Part shown: positions 1 to 12,248 of the stretch, piece by piece | Numbering within the stretch: the stretch's first letter is position 1 | Layout of the letters: each line of letters begins with the position of its first letter | NCBI RefSeq assembly: GCF_038502225.1 | Contig: NC_091325.1 | Coordinates: 30,318,381 to 30,382,380, forward strand | Direction of reading: 5' to 3' | Origin: Cherax quadricarinatus | Taxonomy: Eukaryota; Arthropoda; Malacostraca; Decapoda; Parastacidae | Length of the DNA stretch: 64,000 nt | Notes under the pieces: generated by a model | What the model was told of the DNA's origin: nothing | Databases searched by the model: none | What the model saw: only the letters and a program-made list of their open reading frames with translations | Position numbers and translations under genes: made by a program

Positions 1-2181
1 CTTATGAGAGGTTTTTACAAATCAGAAATGTTATAAGAAGAGCAGAGTAAATGGAGAGTAAAAGAAAGGTGAAGAGAGTGGTGAGAGAGTGCAAAAGAAG
101 AGCAGATGAAAGAGTGGGAGAGGCACTGTCAAGAAATTTTAATGAAAATAAGAAAAAAAATTGGAGTGAGTTAAACAAGTTAAGAAAGCCTAGGGAACGA
201 ATGGATTTGTCAGTTAAAAACAGAGTAGTGGAGTTAGTAGATGGGGAGATGGAGGTATTAGGTAGATGGTGAGAATATTTTGAGGAACTTTTAAATGTTG
301 AGGAAGAAAGAGAGGCGGTAATTTCATGCATTGGCCAGGGAGGTATACCATCTTTTAGGAGTGAAGAAGAGCAGAATGTAAGTGTGGTGGAGGTACGTGA
401 GGCATTACGTAGAATGAAAGGGGGTAGAGTAGCTGGAACTGATGGGATCATGACAGAAATGTTAAAAGCAGGGGGGGATATAGTGTTGGAGTGGTTGTTG
501 TTTAATAAATGTATGAAAGAGGGGAAGGTACCTAGGGATTGGCGGAGAGCATGTATAGCCCCTTTATATAAAGGGAAGGGGGACAAAAGAGATTGTAAAA
601 ATTATAGAGGAATAAGTTTACTGAGTATACCAGGAAAGTGTACAGTAGGGTCAAAACTGAAAGAATTAGAGGTAAGACAGAATGTAGGATTGTGGTTGAA
701 CAAGGAGGTTTCAGAGTGGGTAGGGGATGTGTAGATGAAGTGTTTACATTGTAGCATATATGTGAACAGTATTTAGATACTGTTCACATATATGCTCACA
801 TAGATAAAGGTAGGGAAGCTTTATTGCATTTATGGATTTAGAAAAGGCATGTGATAGAGTGGATATGGAAGTAATGTGGCAGATGTTGCAAGTATATGGA
901 ATAGGTGGTAAGTTACTAAATGCTGTAAAGAGTTTTAATAAGGATAGTGAGGCTCAGGTTAGGGTGTGCAGAAGAGAGGGAGACTACTCCCCGGTAAAAG
1001 TAGGGATGTGTAATGTCACCATGGTTGTTTAATATATTTAAAGATGGGATTGTAAAAGAAGTAAATGCTAGGGTGTTCGGGAGAGAGGTGGGATTAAATT
1101 ATGGGGAATCAAATACAAAATGGGAATTGACGCAGTTACTTTTTGCTTATGATACTGTGCTTATGGGAGATTCTAAAGAAAAATTGCAAAAGTTAGTGGA
1201 TGAGTTTGGGAGTGTGTGTAAAGGCAGAAAGTTGAAAGTGAACATAGAAAAGAGTAAGATAATGAGAGTATCAAATGATTTAGATAAAGAAAAACTGGAT
1301 ATCAAATAGGGGAGGAGGAGTATGGAAGAAGTGAATGTTTTCAGATACTTGGGAGTTGACGTGTCGGCGGATGGATTTATGAAGAATGCGGTTAATCATA
1401 GAATTGATGAGGGAAAAAAGGTGAGTGGTGCGTTGAGGTATATGTGTAGTCAAAAAACGTTATCTATGGAGGCAAAGAAGGGAATGTATGAGAGTATAGT
1501 AGTACCAACACTCTTATATGGGTGTGAAGCTTGGGTGGTAAATGCAGCAGCGAGGAGACGGTTGGAGGCAGTGGAGATGTCCTGTTTAAGGGCAATGTGC
1601 GGTGTAAATATTATGCAGAAAATTCGGAGTGTGAAAATGAGGAGAAGGTGTGGAGTTAAAAAAAGTATTAGTCAGAGGGCTGAAGAGGGGTTGTTGAGGT
1701 GGTTTGGTCATTTAGAGAGAATGGATCAAAGTAGAATGACATGGAGAGCATTTAAATCTGTAGGAGAAGGAAGGTGGGGTAGGGGTCGTCCTCGAAAAGG
1801 TTGGAAGGAAGGGGTAAGGGAGGTTTTGTGGGCGAGGGGCCTGGACTTCTAGCAGGCGTGCATGAGCGTGTTCGATAGGAGTGAATGGAGACGAATGGTA
1901 TTTGGGACCTGACGATCTGATGGAGTGTGAGCAGGGTAATATTTTCTGAAGGGATTCAGGGGAAACCGGTTATTTTCATATAGCGGACTTGAGTCCTGGA
2001 AATGGGAAGTACAATGCCTGCACTCTAAAGGAGGGGTTTCGGGATATTAGCAGTTTGGAGGGATATGTTGTGTATCTTTATACGTAAATGCTTCTAAACT
2101 GTTGTGTCCTGAGCACCTCTGCAAAAACAGTGATTATGTGTGAGTGAGGTGAAAGTGTTGAATGATGATGAAAGTATTTTC
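1..2181 (+). pseudogene. Decayed RTE-like LINE copy, endonuclease-RT ORF remnants
   Basis: This is the 3' two-thirds of a non-LTR retrotransposon ORF, readable only in pieces (51-272, 384-734, 832-1032, 1013-1309, 1322-1852) because of frameshifts and stops. The pieces align in order with the 976-codon ORF on the opposite strand at 2432-5362. Shared blocks include EGKVPRDW, YKGKGDK and NYRGISLLS of the RT fingers, the C-terminal stretch LLYGCEAWV, and RWFGHLERM. The RT active-site motif, FADDT in the sister copy, reads FAYDT near 1143-1157, so a catalytic aspartate is lost. A perfect hairpin at 753-796 interrupts the ORF. After the ORF (about 1909) comes a 3' UTR matching the sister copy, ending at a T-rich junction near 2181. 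The left edge is cut by the window. It is non-functional; the family call rests on the sister copy. Confidence 0.88.
753..796. repeat. Perfect inverted repeat, 20-bp arms and 4-nt loop
   Basis: The left arm AGCATATATGTGAACAGTAT (753-772) is followed by loop TTAG and its exact reverse complement (777-796). The sister LINE has only one arm at this place in the RT ORF, so the second arm was added in inverted orientation. Confidence 0.95.
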
Positions 2182-2431
2182 TTTTTTTATTATCACACTG
2201 GCCGATTCCCACCAAGGCAGGGTGGCCCGAAAAAGAAAAACTTTCACCATCATTCACTCCATCACTGTCTTGCCAGAAGGGTGCTTTACACTACAGTTTT
2301 TAAACTGCAACATTAACACCCCTCCTTCAGAGTGCAGGCACTGTACTTCCCATCTCCAGGACTCAAGTCCGGCCTGCCGGTTTCCCTGAACCCCTTCATA
2401 AATGTTACTTTGCTCACACTCCAACAGCACG

Positions 2432-5362
2432 TCAAGTATTAAAAACCATTTGTCTCCATTCACTCCTATCAAACACGCTCACGCATGCCTGCTGGAAGTC
2501 CAAGCCCCTCGCACACAAAACCTCCTTTACCCCCTCCCTCCAACCCTTCCTAGGCCGACCCCTACCCCGCCTTCCTTCCACTACAGACTGATACACTCTT
2601 GAAGTCATTCTGTTTCGCTCCATTCTCTCTACATGTCCGAACCACCTCAACAACCCTTCCTCAGCCCTCTGGACAACAGTTTTGGTAATCCCGCACCTCC
2701 TCCTAACTTCCAAACTACGAATTCTCTGCATTATATTCACACCACACATTGCCCTCAGACATGACATCTCCACTGCCTCCAGCCTTCTCCTCGCTGCAAC
2801 ATTCATCACCCACGCTTCACACCCATATAAGAGCGTTGGTAAAACTATACTCTCATACATTCCCCTCTTTGCCTCCAAGGACAAAGTTCTTTGTCTCCAC
2901 AGACTCCTAAGTGCACCACTCACTCTTTTTCCCTCATCAATTCTATGATTCACCTCATCTTTCATAGACCCATCCGCTGACACGTCCACTCCCAAATATC
3001 TGAATACGTTCACCTCCTCCATACTCTCTCCCTCCAATCTGATATTCAATCTTTCATCACCTAATCTTTTTGTTATCCTCATAACCTTACTCTTTCCTGT
3101 ATTCACCTTTAATTTTCTTCTTTTGCACACCCTACCAAATTCATCCACCAATCTCTGCAACTTCTCTTCAGAATCTCCCAAGAGCACAGTGTCATCAGCA
3201 AAGAGCAGCTGTGACAACTCCCACTTTGTGTGTGATTCTTTATCTTTTAACTCCACGCCTCTTGCCAAGACCCTCGCATTTACTTCTCTTACAACCCCAT
3301 CTATAAATATATTAAACAACCACGGTGACATCACACATCCTTGTCTAAGGCCTACTTTTACTGGGAAAAAATTTCCCTCTTTCCTACATACTCTAACTTG
3401 AGCCTCACTATCCTCGTAAAAACTCTTCACTGCTTTCAGTAACCTACCTCCTACACCATACACTTGCAACATCTGCCACATTGCCCCCCTATCCACCCTG
3501 TCATACGCCTTTTCCAAATCCATAAATGCCACAAAGACCTCTTTAGCCTTATCTAAATACTGTTCACTTATATGTTTCACTGTAAACACCTGGTCCACAC
3601 ACCCCCTACCTTTCCTAAAGCCTCCTTGTTCATCTGCTATTCTATTCTCCGTCTTACTCTTAATTCTTTCAATTATAACTCTACCATACACTTTACCAGG
3701 TACACTCAACAGACTTATCCCCCTATAATTTTTGCACTCTCTTTTATCCCCTTTGCCTTTATACAAAGGAACTATGCATGCTCTCTGCCAATCCCTAGGT
3801 ACCTTACCCTCTTCCATACATTTATTAAATAATTGCACCAACCACTCCAAAACTATATCCCCACCTGCTTTTAACATTTCTATCTTTATCCCATCAATCC
3901 CGGCTGCCTTACCCCCTTTCATTTTACCTACTGCCTCACGAACTTCCCCCACACTCACAACTGGCTCTTCCTCACTCCTACAAGATGTTATTCCTCCTTG
4001 CCCTATACACGAAATCACAGCTTCCCTATCTTCATCAACATTTAACAATTCCTCAAAATATTCCCTCCATCTTCCCAATACCTCTAACTCTCCATTTAAT
4101 AACTCTCCTCTCCTATTTTTAACTGACAAATCCATTTGTTCTCTAGGCTTTCTTAACTTGTTAATCTCACTCCAAAACTTTTTCTTATTTTCAACAAAAT
4201 TTGTTGATAACATCTCACCCACTCTCTCATTTGCTCTCTTTTTACATTGCTTCACCACTCTCTTAACCTCTCTCTTTTTCTCCATATACTCTTCCCTCCT
4301 TGTATCACTTCTACTTTGTAAAAACTTCTCATATGCTAACTTTTTCTCCCTTACTACTCTCTTTACATCATCATTCCACCAATCGCTCCTCTTCAATCCT
4401 GCACCCACTTTCCTGTAACCACAAACTTCTGCTGAACACTCTAACACTACATTTTTAATCCTACCCCATACCTCTTCGACCCCATTGCCTATGCTCTCAT
4501 TAGCCCATCTATCCTCCAATAGCTGTTTATATCTTACCCTAACTGCCTCCTCTTTTAGTTTATAAACCTTCACCTCTCTCTTCCCTGATGCTTCTATTCT
4601 CCTTGTATCCCATCTACCTTTTACTCTCAGTGTAGCTACAACTAGAAAGTGATCTGATATATCTGTGGCCCCTCTATAAACATGTACATCCTGAAGTCTA
4701 CTCAGCAGTCTTTTATCTACCAATACATAATCCAACAAACTACTGTCATTTCGCCCTACATCATATCTTGTATACTTATTTATCCTCTTTTTCTTAAAAT
4801 ATGTATTACCTATAACTAAACCCCTTTCTATACAAAGTTCAATCAAAGGGCTCCCATTATCATTTACACCTGGCACCCCAAACTTACCTACCACACCCTC
4901 TCTAAAAGTTTCTCCTACTTTAGCATTCAGGTCCCCTACCACAATTACTCTCTCACTTGGTTCAAAGGCTCCTATACATTCACTTAACATCTCCCAAAAT
5001 CTCTCTCTCTCCTCTGCATTCCTCTCTTCTCCAGGTGCATACACGCTTATTATGACCCACTTCTCGCATCCAACCTTTACTTTAATCCACATAATTCTTG
5101 AATTTACACATTCATATTCTCTTTTCTCCTTCCATAACTGATCATTTAACATTACTGCTACCCCTTCCTTTGCTCTAACTCTCTCAGATACTCCAGATTT
5201 AATCCCATTTATTTCCCCCCACTGAAACTCTCCTACCCCCTTCAGCTTTGTTTCGCTTAGAGCCAGGACATCCAACTTCTTTTCATTCATAACATCAGCA
5301 ATCATCTGTTTCTTGTCATCCGCACTACATCCACGCACATTTAAGCATCCCAGTTTTATCAA
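2432..5362 (-). CDS. LINE endonuclease-reverse transcriptase (RTE-like), uninterrupted 976 codons
   Basis: The product would nick genomic DNA and copy its own RNA by target-primed reverse transcription. The N-terminal apurinic-like endonuclease shows LGCLNVRG (residues 4-11), SETKL (about 37-41), VGDLNAKVG and SDHFLVV. RT motifs follow: NYRGISLLS, GFRKGRG, FMDLEKAYDRV (motif A), GLRQGCVMSPWLFN (motif B), LLFADDTVLLGD (motif C) and FRYLGVDV. The C-terminus keeps LLYGCEAWV, RWFGHVERM and GRGRPRKGW. There is no frameshift or stop. The oddity is the start: the frame opens at TTG (5360-5362), an in-frame stop lies upstream, and the first in-frame ATG is codon 20, after the endonuclease LNVRG block. 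The true start may therefore be non-AUG, or supplied by splicing. The copy could be recently active or a source for trans-mobilised derivatives. Confidence 0.88.
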   Translation of the reverse strand: MIKLGCLNVRGCSADDKKQMIADVMNEKKLDVLALSETKLKGVGEFQWGEINGIKSGVSERVRAKEGVAVMLNDQLWKEKREYECVNSRIMWIKVKVGCEKWVIISVYAPGEERNAEERERFWEMLSECIGAFEPSERVIVVGDLNAKVGETFREGVVGKFGVPGVNDNGSPLIELCIERGLVIGNTYFKKKRINKYTRYDVGRNDSSLLDYVLVDKRLLSRLQDVHVYRGATDISDHFLVVATLRVKGRWDTRRIEASGKREVKVYKLKEEAVRVRYKQLLEDRWANESIGNGVEEVWGRIKNVVLECSAEVCGYRKVGAGLKRSDWWNDDVKRVVREKKLAYEKFLQSRSDTRREEYMEKKREVKRVVKQCKKRANERVGEMLSTNFVENKKKFWSEINKLRKPREQMDLSVKNRRGELLNGELEVLGRWREYFEELLNVDEDREAVISCIGQGGITSCRSEEEPVVSVGEVREAVGKMKGGKAAGIDGIKIEMLKAGGDIVLEWLVQLFNKCMEEGKVPRDWQRACIVPLYKGKGDKRECKNYRGISLLSVPGKVYGRVIIERIKSKTENRIADEQGGFRKGRGCVDQVFTVKHISEQYLDKAKEVFVAFMDLEKAYDRVDRGAMWQMLQVYGVGGRLLKAVKSFYEDSEAQVRVCRKEGNFFPVKVGLRQGCVMSPWLFNIFIDGVVREVNARVLARGVELKDKESHTKWELSQLLFADDTVLLGDSEEKLQRLVDEFGRVCKRRKLKVNTGKSKVMRITKRLGDERLNIRLEGESMEEVNVFRYLGVDVSADGSMKDEVNHRIDEGKRVSGALRSLWRQRTLSLEAKRGMYESIVLPTLLYGCEAWVMNVAARRRLEAVEMSCLRAMCGVNIMQRIRSLEVRRRCGITKTVVQRAEEGLLRWFGHVERMERNRMTSRVYQSVVEGRRGRGRPRKGWREGVKEVLCARGLDFQQACVSVFDRSEWRQMVFNT

Positions 5363-5640
5363 GTTTTTCTTCTTCTCTTTTTTAGTAAATGTATACAGGA
5401 GAAGGGGTTACTAGCCCATTGCTCCCGGCATTTTAGTCGCCTCATACGACACGCATGGCTTACGGAGGAAAGATTCTTTTCCACTTCCCCATGGACAATA
5501 GAAGAAATAAAAAAGAACAAGAGCTATTTAGAAAAAGGAGAAAAACCTAGATGTATGTATATATATATATGCATGTGCGTGTCTGTGAAGTCTGACCAAA
5601 GTGTAAGTAGGAGTAGCAAGATATCCCTGTTATCTAGCGT
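5363..5640 (-). other. 5' untranslated region of the RTE-like LINE
   Basis: This block is upstream of the LINE ORF on the minus strand. It contains a short upstream reading frame beginning ATGCCGGGAGCAATGGGC and ending TAG. The same block occurs in the two non-autonomous derivatives at 9453-9925 and 39733-40530, which identifies it as part of the element. Confidence 0.7.
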
Positions 5641-5649
5641 GTTTATTAC

Positions 5650-8600
5650 ATAATGTAGTACAAGACTTAAGAGATACATTGTTGATACAAAGATGGCCTA
5701 TACAGTACATGAGGTGTGAGAGATATATGTGTAGTGCATATTGTCACGTGCTTGTCACCGACTACAGTGCAGAAATCTCATCCAGCTCCTTAGAGCTGGG
5801 GCACGTGCCCAAAATACACCAGGTATTACCTCTCTGAACAGCAGCGATGAGTTTCTGGAATAGAAAGGTAGCTTCCCTGGGATCCCTAGTTACCCTGTTG
5901 AGCCTTTTGCCTAGCTCCCTGAGGAACTTAGAAGCACTCTTTCCCTATGAGCCAAGGGTCTCTGAGCATATGGGAACAAATTTATAATGATGGACAAATT
6001 CTCCGTATTTTCTCGACTTTTGGGACTCCCTGAAGCTGGCAGCTGCCAGTCCTTCCTACCTCTTGTATTGGAGATAGGTATCAGCCAAGGTATATGCACA
6101 TGTGTAGTCCCACACCACCTGCTTCCCATCTGTCAAGGCTTCAAGGGTGATACCATCTTGACGCTTTTGGCTTTCATCAGATCTGCATAGCTGGGGTGGC
6201 TCCCTTACTACTGGGCATCCAGTTGTTGTAAGGCTCATCTTGATGTTATTAACCTTTTCATGTCTTGCAATCTTTCCCTCGGATTTACGGCACACAAGAC
6301 CATGGTACCCGAATCGATCTGCTCCTTCTCTACCACAAATACACCTGTGTTGGGCGAGAATAGGGGTGGCAAATCGAAGGGCAACATCAATGCGGATGGT
6401 GTGTGGGTCGAGGCGTGTGCCAAGGCTGGAGTTGGGAACAGGCAACAGAAAGTCCCCTGCATGAGGAGCTCTCACTGCCAGGAGGCGGGCTCTATCCTTC
6501 CTTGACACACTCTGAAGCATTGTTGAGGCTATATTCTCTACTATTGGGCCATCCCAGTGCGGCTAATGTAGTTGTTTGGGGGAATAGGTCTGGTTTCAGA
6601 GCCCGTTCGATTATCCTAGATCATGGTTCCATCAATGAACTTTTGGTCACAGACTCCAATCTTGTCCCTAAGATGTTCAGGGAGAAACGCTGCTACAAGC
6701 CCTCTGGATGCAATGCATGAGGACAGGAAAGCAGGTAGAGCAATTTGTGATGACTTGCGGACACCAATGCCTCCTAGTCTGACTGGAAGTCTAGCTTGGT
6801 CTCACTGCCCATCTTTTAGAGTATGGTTAAGTACTTTTGTAAAAATCTGCTTCAGGGTACTGTCATATTCTTGAAGCATCGGGTTATCACATGAAAATGG
6901 ACATCTTAGTAAATATGTCAACCTTGGCAGACTCAGCACTTTGTGAGAAGGAATAAGGCATCATGGGTGTCAAGACTGCCTCTTCGTTGTTCCATTCTCC
7001 CCAACTCTTCCAGTTTCTTCCTGATAATTGTGTCAATAGCATTGCTTCCCAGAGGCGCTCCAAGTAAGATGACTATTTGTGGGGGCAATGACTGATGCTC
7101 CTGGTAGTTTTGATCTCGCTGCTTCTATCACTGGTTGATTGACTGAGATGATTTTACATTTGGATGGATTCAGGATGAGACCCATTTCCTGTCCCCGTGT
7201 CATTACCTGTGTAAGATCATCTAGAAGGGACTCCTTTGTACCTGCTAGTGTGCCATCACCCAGGAACCATATGTTTAGCTCTCTGGTCAGTCTGAATGTG
7301 ATTTCCCTAACCGCTATACAGAAGTTAAATGGTGCAAGAGAATGCCCTTGCTGGACACTCTCAGATGATCTGATTTCATGCTCTCCAAACAGAAGCATTG
7401 ATTCCATGCTTTATCCAGCTGAAACATAAGGAAAAAGACCAGGGAAATGTTCTTCAACAGCTGCTAATACCACATCTCTTTCCAGGAGATTAAATGCATT
7501 CTTGAAATCTAATTTTACCATTGCATTGCATTGTCCTCATGCGGGTTGTTGATGTACGCCCTTGTTGCATGAATCGCTGTTTCACTTCCTTGAGAAACCC
7601 CCAAAGCCAAACTGGTTTGGTTGAAGCATCATGGCCACCTCTGTGCGAATACTTCGGACAGCAGCTTTGGAAACAAGGTGGCAAAAGGTGTTGCCCACTG
7701 CAATATGCCTAATTCCCCCATCCTTCTTTTTAAAGGCACAAAATGATGAACCTAAAAAGAATTGTTTAATTTTATCAGGAATCAGACCAGCCAAGGAATT
7801 GTTGACGAACCTTGTGATCTGTGAAAGCAGTGTCTCTGCATATTCCCCAATAACCGGATTAACCATTTCCTTTAAATGCTGTGGCCTTATTCCAGTGTAA
7901 CCCCCAGCAGAGCTGGACGGGAATGACATTATTGCTTTGTAAATGTCTGAGTCTTGCACAGTCAATGGTTCCACAGTAGGGACAGAGGTGTTGGACCTGT
8001 TGGTATCCCTGGTTTCCATGGCAGGGTGCTTTCCTCTAAGTGCTTCTGCCGTGTCAGCATCCCTGGGGACAACTGTATCTTTACTGGTTATAATTCTTAT
8101 TGCCGCCACTGTGTTGCCCTCTTCAATTTTCTTGCTCACCTGCTCTCTGACTTTTTCGCTGTCAGTGGAGTGAGTGGGGGTTCTGCCTCTCCCGTTTTTG
8201 TATTGATGGGTAAGGCGAATGAAGTTATTAGCTCTAGGAAAGGCTCTTAAGAATTTAATGATCATTAAGGTTAGCCTTTTTCCCCTTCATTCTGGCACAG
8301 GTAAGCAGACATGGCAAAATAGTAGCAAGTTGTGCATTCCTTAATGGTTGGTGGAGCATTTAGGACAGCGGAACCATCGTTTACTTTCTTTTAAGAGGTC
8401 TGTAAATTTTCTCAGTTGCGTGTGGACGGGCTGCTTCGGGAATGTGTGAGTGTCCTGGTACCTGCAGCTTTAATTGCTTCGAAGATATTATCTGATGAAA
8501 TGAGATCTATTGGAGTGGGTTCAGGTGCCTGAAGTGGCTCTGGGTCATCATTTTCCACAGGAGGACATCCTGAACCAGGGCAACTACCACGTTGGCAGAG

Positions 8601-8715
8601 GAAACCATTAGAGTTGAGACAACGAAGCTGTAAACTTGACCGACACTTGCCTCTCCTAGTAATGCCTGCCATGGTATTTCTCTGGCTGCTCGCTTCCTCA
8701 TGATTGGCAGCCATC
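5650..8715 (-). pseudogene. Decayed LINE with C-terminal zinc/restriction-like endonuclease domain
   Basis: A broken polyprotein is read right to left. An N-terminal remnant lies at 8412-8714. At 7582-8265 the RT entry region reads SSAGGYTGIRPQHLKEM, FCAFKKKDGGIRHIAVGN and LQPNQFGFG. At 7033-7407 the palm shows SVQQGHSLAPFNF, IWFLGDGTLAG (usually YxDD-like, here LGDG) and LNPSKCKI. At 6056-6520 the C-terminal domain shows CICG, then FGYHGLVCRKS, RHEKVN, REPPQLCRSD and VWDYTCAYTLAD. That spacing matches the Cys/His motif plus PD-(D/E)XK-like nuclease of non-LTR elements that lack an APE-type endonuclease. The ORF end is at about 5762, ending ELDEISAL before TAG. A second copy of this C-terminal end lies at 37374-37672. 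Frameshifts and the altered palm motif make it non-functional. Confidence 0.78.
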
Positions 8716-8753
8716 TAGCTATCTAGACTGTAAGAGTAGAGTACGAGATAGAC

Positions 8754-8930
<177 letters not shown>

Positions 8931-8934
8931 TTGA

Positions 8935-9922
<988 letters not shown>

Positions 9923-9954
<32 letters not shown>

Positions 9955-9972
9955 TCAATTCAATTCAATTCA
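9923..9972. repeat. Short (TA)n followed by (ATTCA)n
   Basis: About 30 bp of TA runs into four copies of ATTCA. On the minus strand the pentamer is the (TTGAA)n 3' tail of the adjacent LINE. Confidence 0.85.
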
Positions 9973-10470
9973 AGTTTATTCTCTATAAGGGTTACAATGT
10001 GGGGTTTACAGGTTTTGGGTATTGTGTGGTTTACATGTTATAAAATACTAATTACAGAGGGGGCCACTAGGACACCTAGCATGGCTAGGACACCTAGCAT
10101 GGCTAGGCATTTCGGGCAGACTTAGATTAATTCTTAACATTAAATCCTTACAGATTATGGTATTAAGGCTAAGTGACTACATCATAATTTGTGAGTTTAG
10201 CAATGTGAATGTTTTTGTTTTGGCACAATACAAAGTGTCTATATTGGAGTATCATAGGCAAACTTATGACTAGTTAGGATTTATTATTTTAAGATTAAGA
10301 TTAGTATTTTTGGGTTTATAGTCAGTGGGTGAGTGAGTGTAATTGTGAACCACCAGGTGGTTATCATGTAGTTAGTTGTTGGGGTGTATCAGGGAGATAA
10401 GATGTTTTCTAACTGTAGTTTTGAAAGTGATGAATGTGTCTGCAGTTCTAGAGTTTTCAGGTAGGGTGTT

Positions 10471-11967
10471 TCAGATTTTAAGTCTTTTGAAATACATTGA
10501 ATTTTTGTATAGGTTTAGTCGAACACGGGGACTGTCATGGAGATGTTTGTGTCTGGTGTTATGACATTGGATCCTGTCACAACTATCAAGAAAGCGTTTT
10601 AGGTCAAGGTTAATATTGGAATTTAGGGTCCTGTAGATATAGATTGCACAGTAGTAAGTGTTGATGTTCTGAACAGGGAGTAAGTTTAGATCTATGAAGA
10701 GTAGGAGGGTGCATTGCCAGGGATGGGATTTAGTGATTATTCTTACTGCAGCTTTTTGTTGGGTTATTATTGGCTTTAGGTGTGTTGCTGCAGTTGAACC
10801 CCAAGCACAGATAGCATAGGTGAGGTATGGATATATAAGTGAATGGTATAGTGTGAGAAGGGCAGTTTGCGGCACGTAGTATCGTATCTTGGAGAGGATC
10901 CCAACCGTTTTGGATACTTTTTTGGCTATATGCTGGATATGGGTGCTGAAATTTAGGTTGTTGTCTAGGTATAGGCCAAGGAATTTGCCCTCATTATGTC
11001 TGGCAATTAGAGTGTTGTCGATCTTAATGTTAACTTGCGCAACACCTGCTCTGCTACCAAACATAATATAGTAGGTTTTGCCAGTGTTAAGTGTAAGTTT
11101 ATTGGCTGTCATCCAAGTCGATATTTTGAGCAGCTCCTCGTTAACAATGGTGTTGAGGGTAGCAAGATTAGGGTGGGAGATGACATAAGTCGTGTCGTCA
11201 GCAAAGAGAATGGGTTTCATGTGTTGGGATATGTTTGGAAGATCATTGATGTAAATGAGGAAGAGCATGGGTCCAAGGACACTTCCCTGCAGAACTCCAG
11301 TATCAAGTGGCTGTATTGATGATGCTGTGTCTTTTATGGTGACATACTGATACCTATTAGAAAGGTAGGATTTAAAATATGCAAGTGCATGGCCTCTTAA
11401 ACCATAGTGGTCAAGTTTGTGGAGTAGGATGCCGTGGTCTACTGTGTCAAACACTTTTCTTAGGTCAATAAAAATTCCTAGTAGATATTCCTTATTTTCC
11501 AATGCTGTGTAAAGCGGGTCTAGCATTTTTATAATTGCATCATTAATGCTTTTATTTTTCCTGAATCCAAATTGGCAGGGGTTGAGTATGTTTTGTGACG
11601 TTATAAATGAATATAGTCTCCTGTGCACGAGTTTCTCAAAGATTTTTGATAGCAATGGTAAGTTTGATATTGGCCTATAGTTGTTTACATCTGTAGGGTC
11701 ACCACCTTTATGTATTGGTGTAACCCTTGCTATCTTGAGTAGTGTCGGGAAAGTGCTAGTTTCTAGTGACTTGTTAAAAAGTAATGTAATAGCATGTGAA
11801 AGGACATGGGCCGCTCGCTTGTACAATAATGGTGGGACGTGAGACAGATTCCCCGAGTTATTTTTAAGTGACTTTATGATCGTGGTGACTTCTGTGGGCT
11901 CAGTTGGTACAAGATAGAAGGAATTTGGGAAATTCCCATCTAGGTAGTCCCCGGATTTTACTGGCAA
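10471..11967 (-). CDS. LINE reverse transcriptase domain, 498-codon open frame
   Basis: This open frame covers the whole RT. It includes VTPIHKGGDPTDVNNYRPIS (motif 1), QFGFRKNKSINDAI, GIFIDLRKVFDTVDH (motif A), GVLQGSVLGPMLFLIYIND (motif B), ILFADDTTYV (motif C, both aspartates present), WMTANKLTLNTGKT and FLGLYLDNNLNF. The C-terminus ends HDSPRVRLNLYKNS, a typical LINE tail block. The frame is continuous, but upstream linker sequence (11968-12248) is frameshifted from the endonuclease part. The element as a whole is therefore broken even though RT catalytic residues survive. The ATG at 11967 is simply the first in frame; it is not the native start. Confidence 0.85.
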   Translation of the reverse strand: MPVKSGDYLDGNFPNSFYLVPTEPTEVTTIIKSLKNNSGNLSHVPPLLYKRAAHVLSHAITLLFNKSLETSTFPTLLKIARVTPIHKGGDPTDVNNYRPISNLPLLSKIFEKLVHRRLYSFITSQNILNPCQFGFRKNKSINDAIIKMLDPLYTALENKEYLLGIFIDLRKVFDTVDHGILLHKLDHYGLRGHALAYFKSYLSNRYQYVTIKDTASSIQPLDTGVLQGSVLGPMLFLIYINDLPNISQHMKPILFADDTTYVISHPNLATLNTIVNEELLKISTWMTANKLTLNTGKTYYIMFGSRAGVAQVNIKIDNTLIARHNEGKFLGLYLDNNLNFSTHIQHIAKKVSKTVGILSKIRYYVPQTALLTLYHSLIYPYLTYAICAWGSTAATHLKPIITQQKAAVRIITKSHPWQCTLLLFIDLNLLPVQNINTYYCAIYIYRTLNSNINLDLKRFLDSCDRIQCHNTRHKHLHDSPRVRLNLYKNSMYFKRLKI

Positions 11968-12248
11968 GATTAGATCCTATGTTTGAGAAGAAGTCGTTTA
12001 TCTTGTTAGCTGTTTTAGTGGGATGCAGTGGTGTTTCATGAGGTTTAGTTAGAACAATATTCTTGTTTTTTTTTCAGTTTGTGGGTCCCCAGAATCTGGG
12101 AAAGTGTTTTCCAGGTCTTTTTTATGTCTCCTCTTGTGTCAGTGAATCTGCTGGAGTAGTACAGTTGTTTGACTTTTTTTATTAATTTGGTGAGAACTGA
12201 TGAATAGTGTTTAAGAATATCTTTGTGTATTAAGCCCTGTCTATATTA

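Larger units (their letters stand above)
2182..5640 (-). mobile_element. RTE-like LINE, near full length, inverted relative to the copy at 1-2181
   Basis: This is a single-ORF LINE read right to left. The 5' UTR lies at about 5363-5640, the endonuclease-RT ORF at 2432-5362, and a short 3' UTR ends at about 2182 in an A-rich ATAATAAAAAAAG-like tail. The 5' UTR block (about 5390-5600) recurs at 9530-9780 and 39800-39970, where it is joined directly to the LINE 3' end. The outer 5' boundary is uncertain because the sequence grades into the next element near 5640. Placement in the RTE clade is inferred from the single EN+RT ORF, its length and its C-terminal GH-E-R block; a tree would be needed to settle it. 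Confidence 0.85.

Noticed and set aside
2162..4418. Plus-strand ORFs opposite the LINE ORF (for example 3732-4418)
   Set aside because: They are antisense shadows of the LINE endonuclease-RT ORF.
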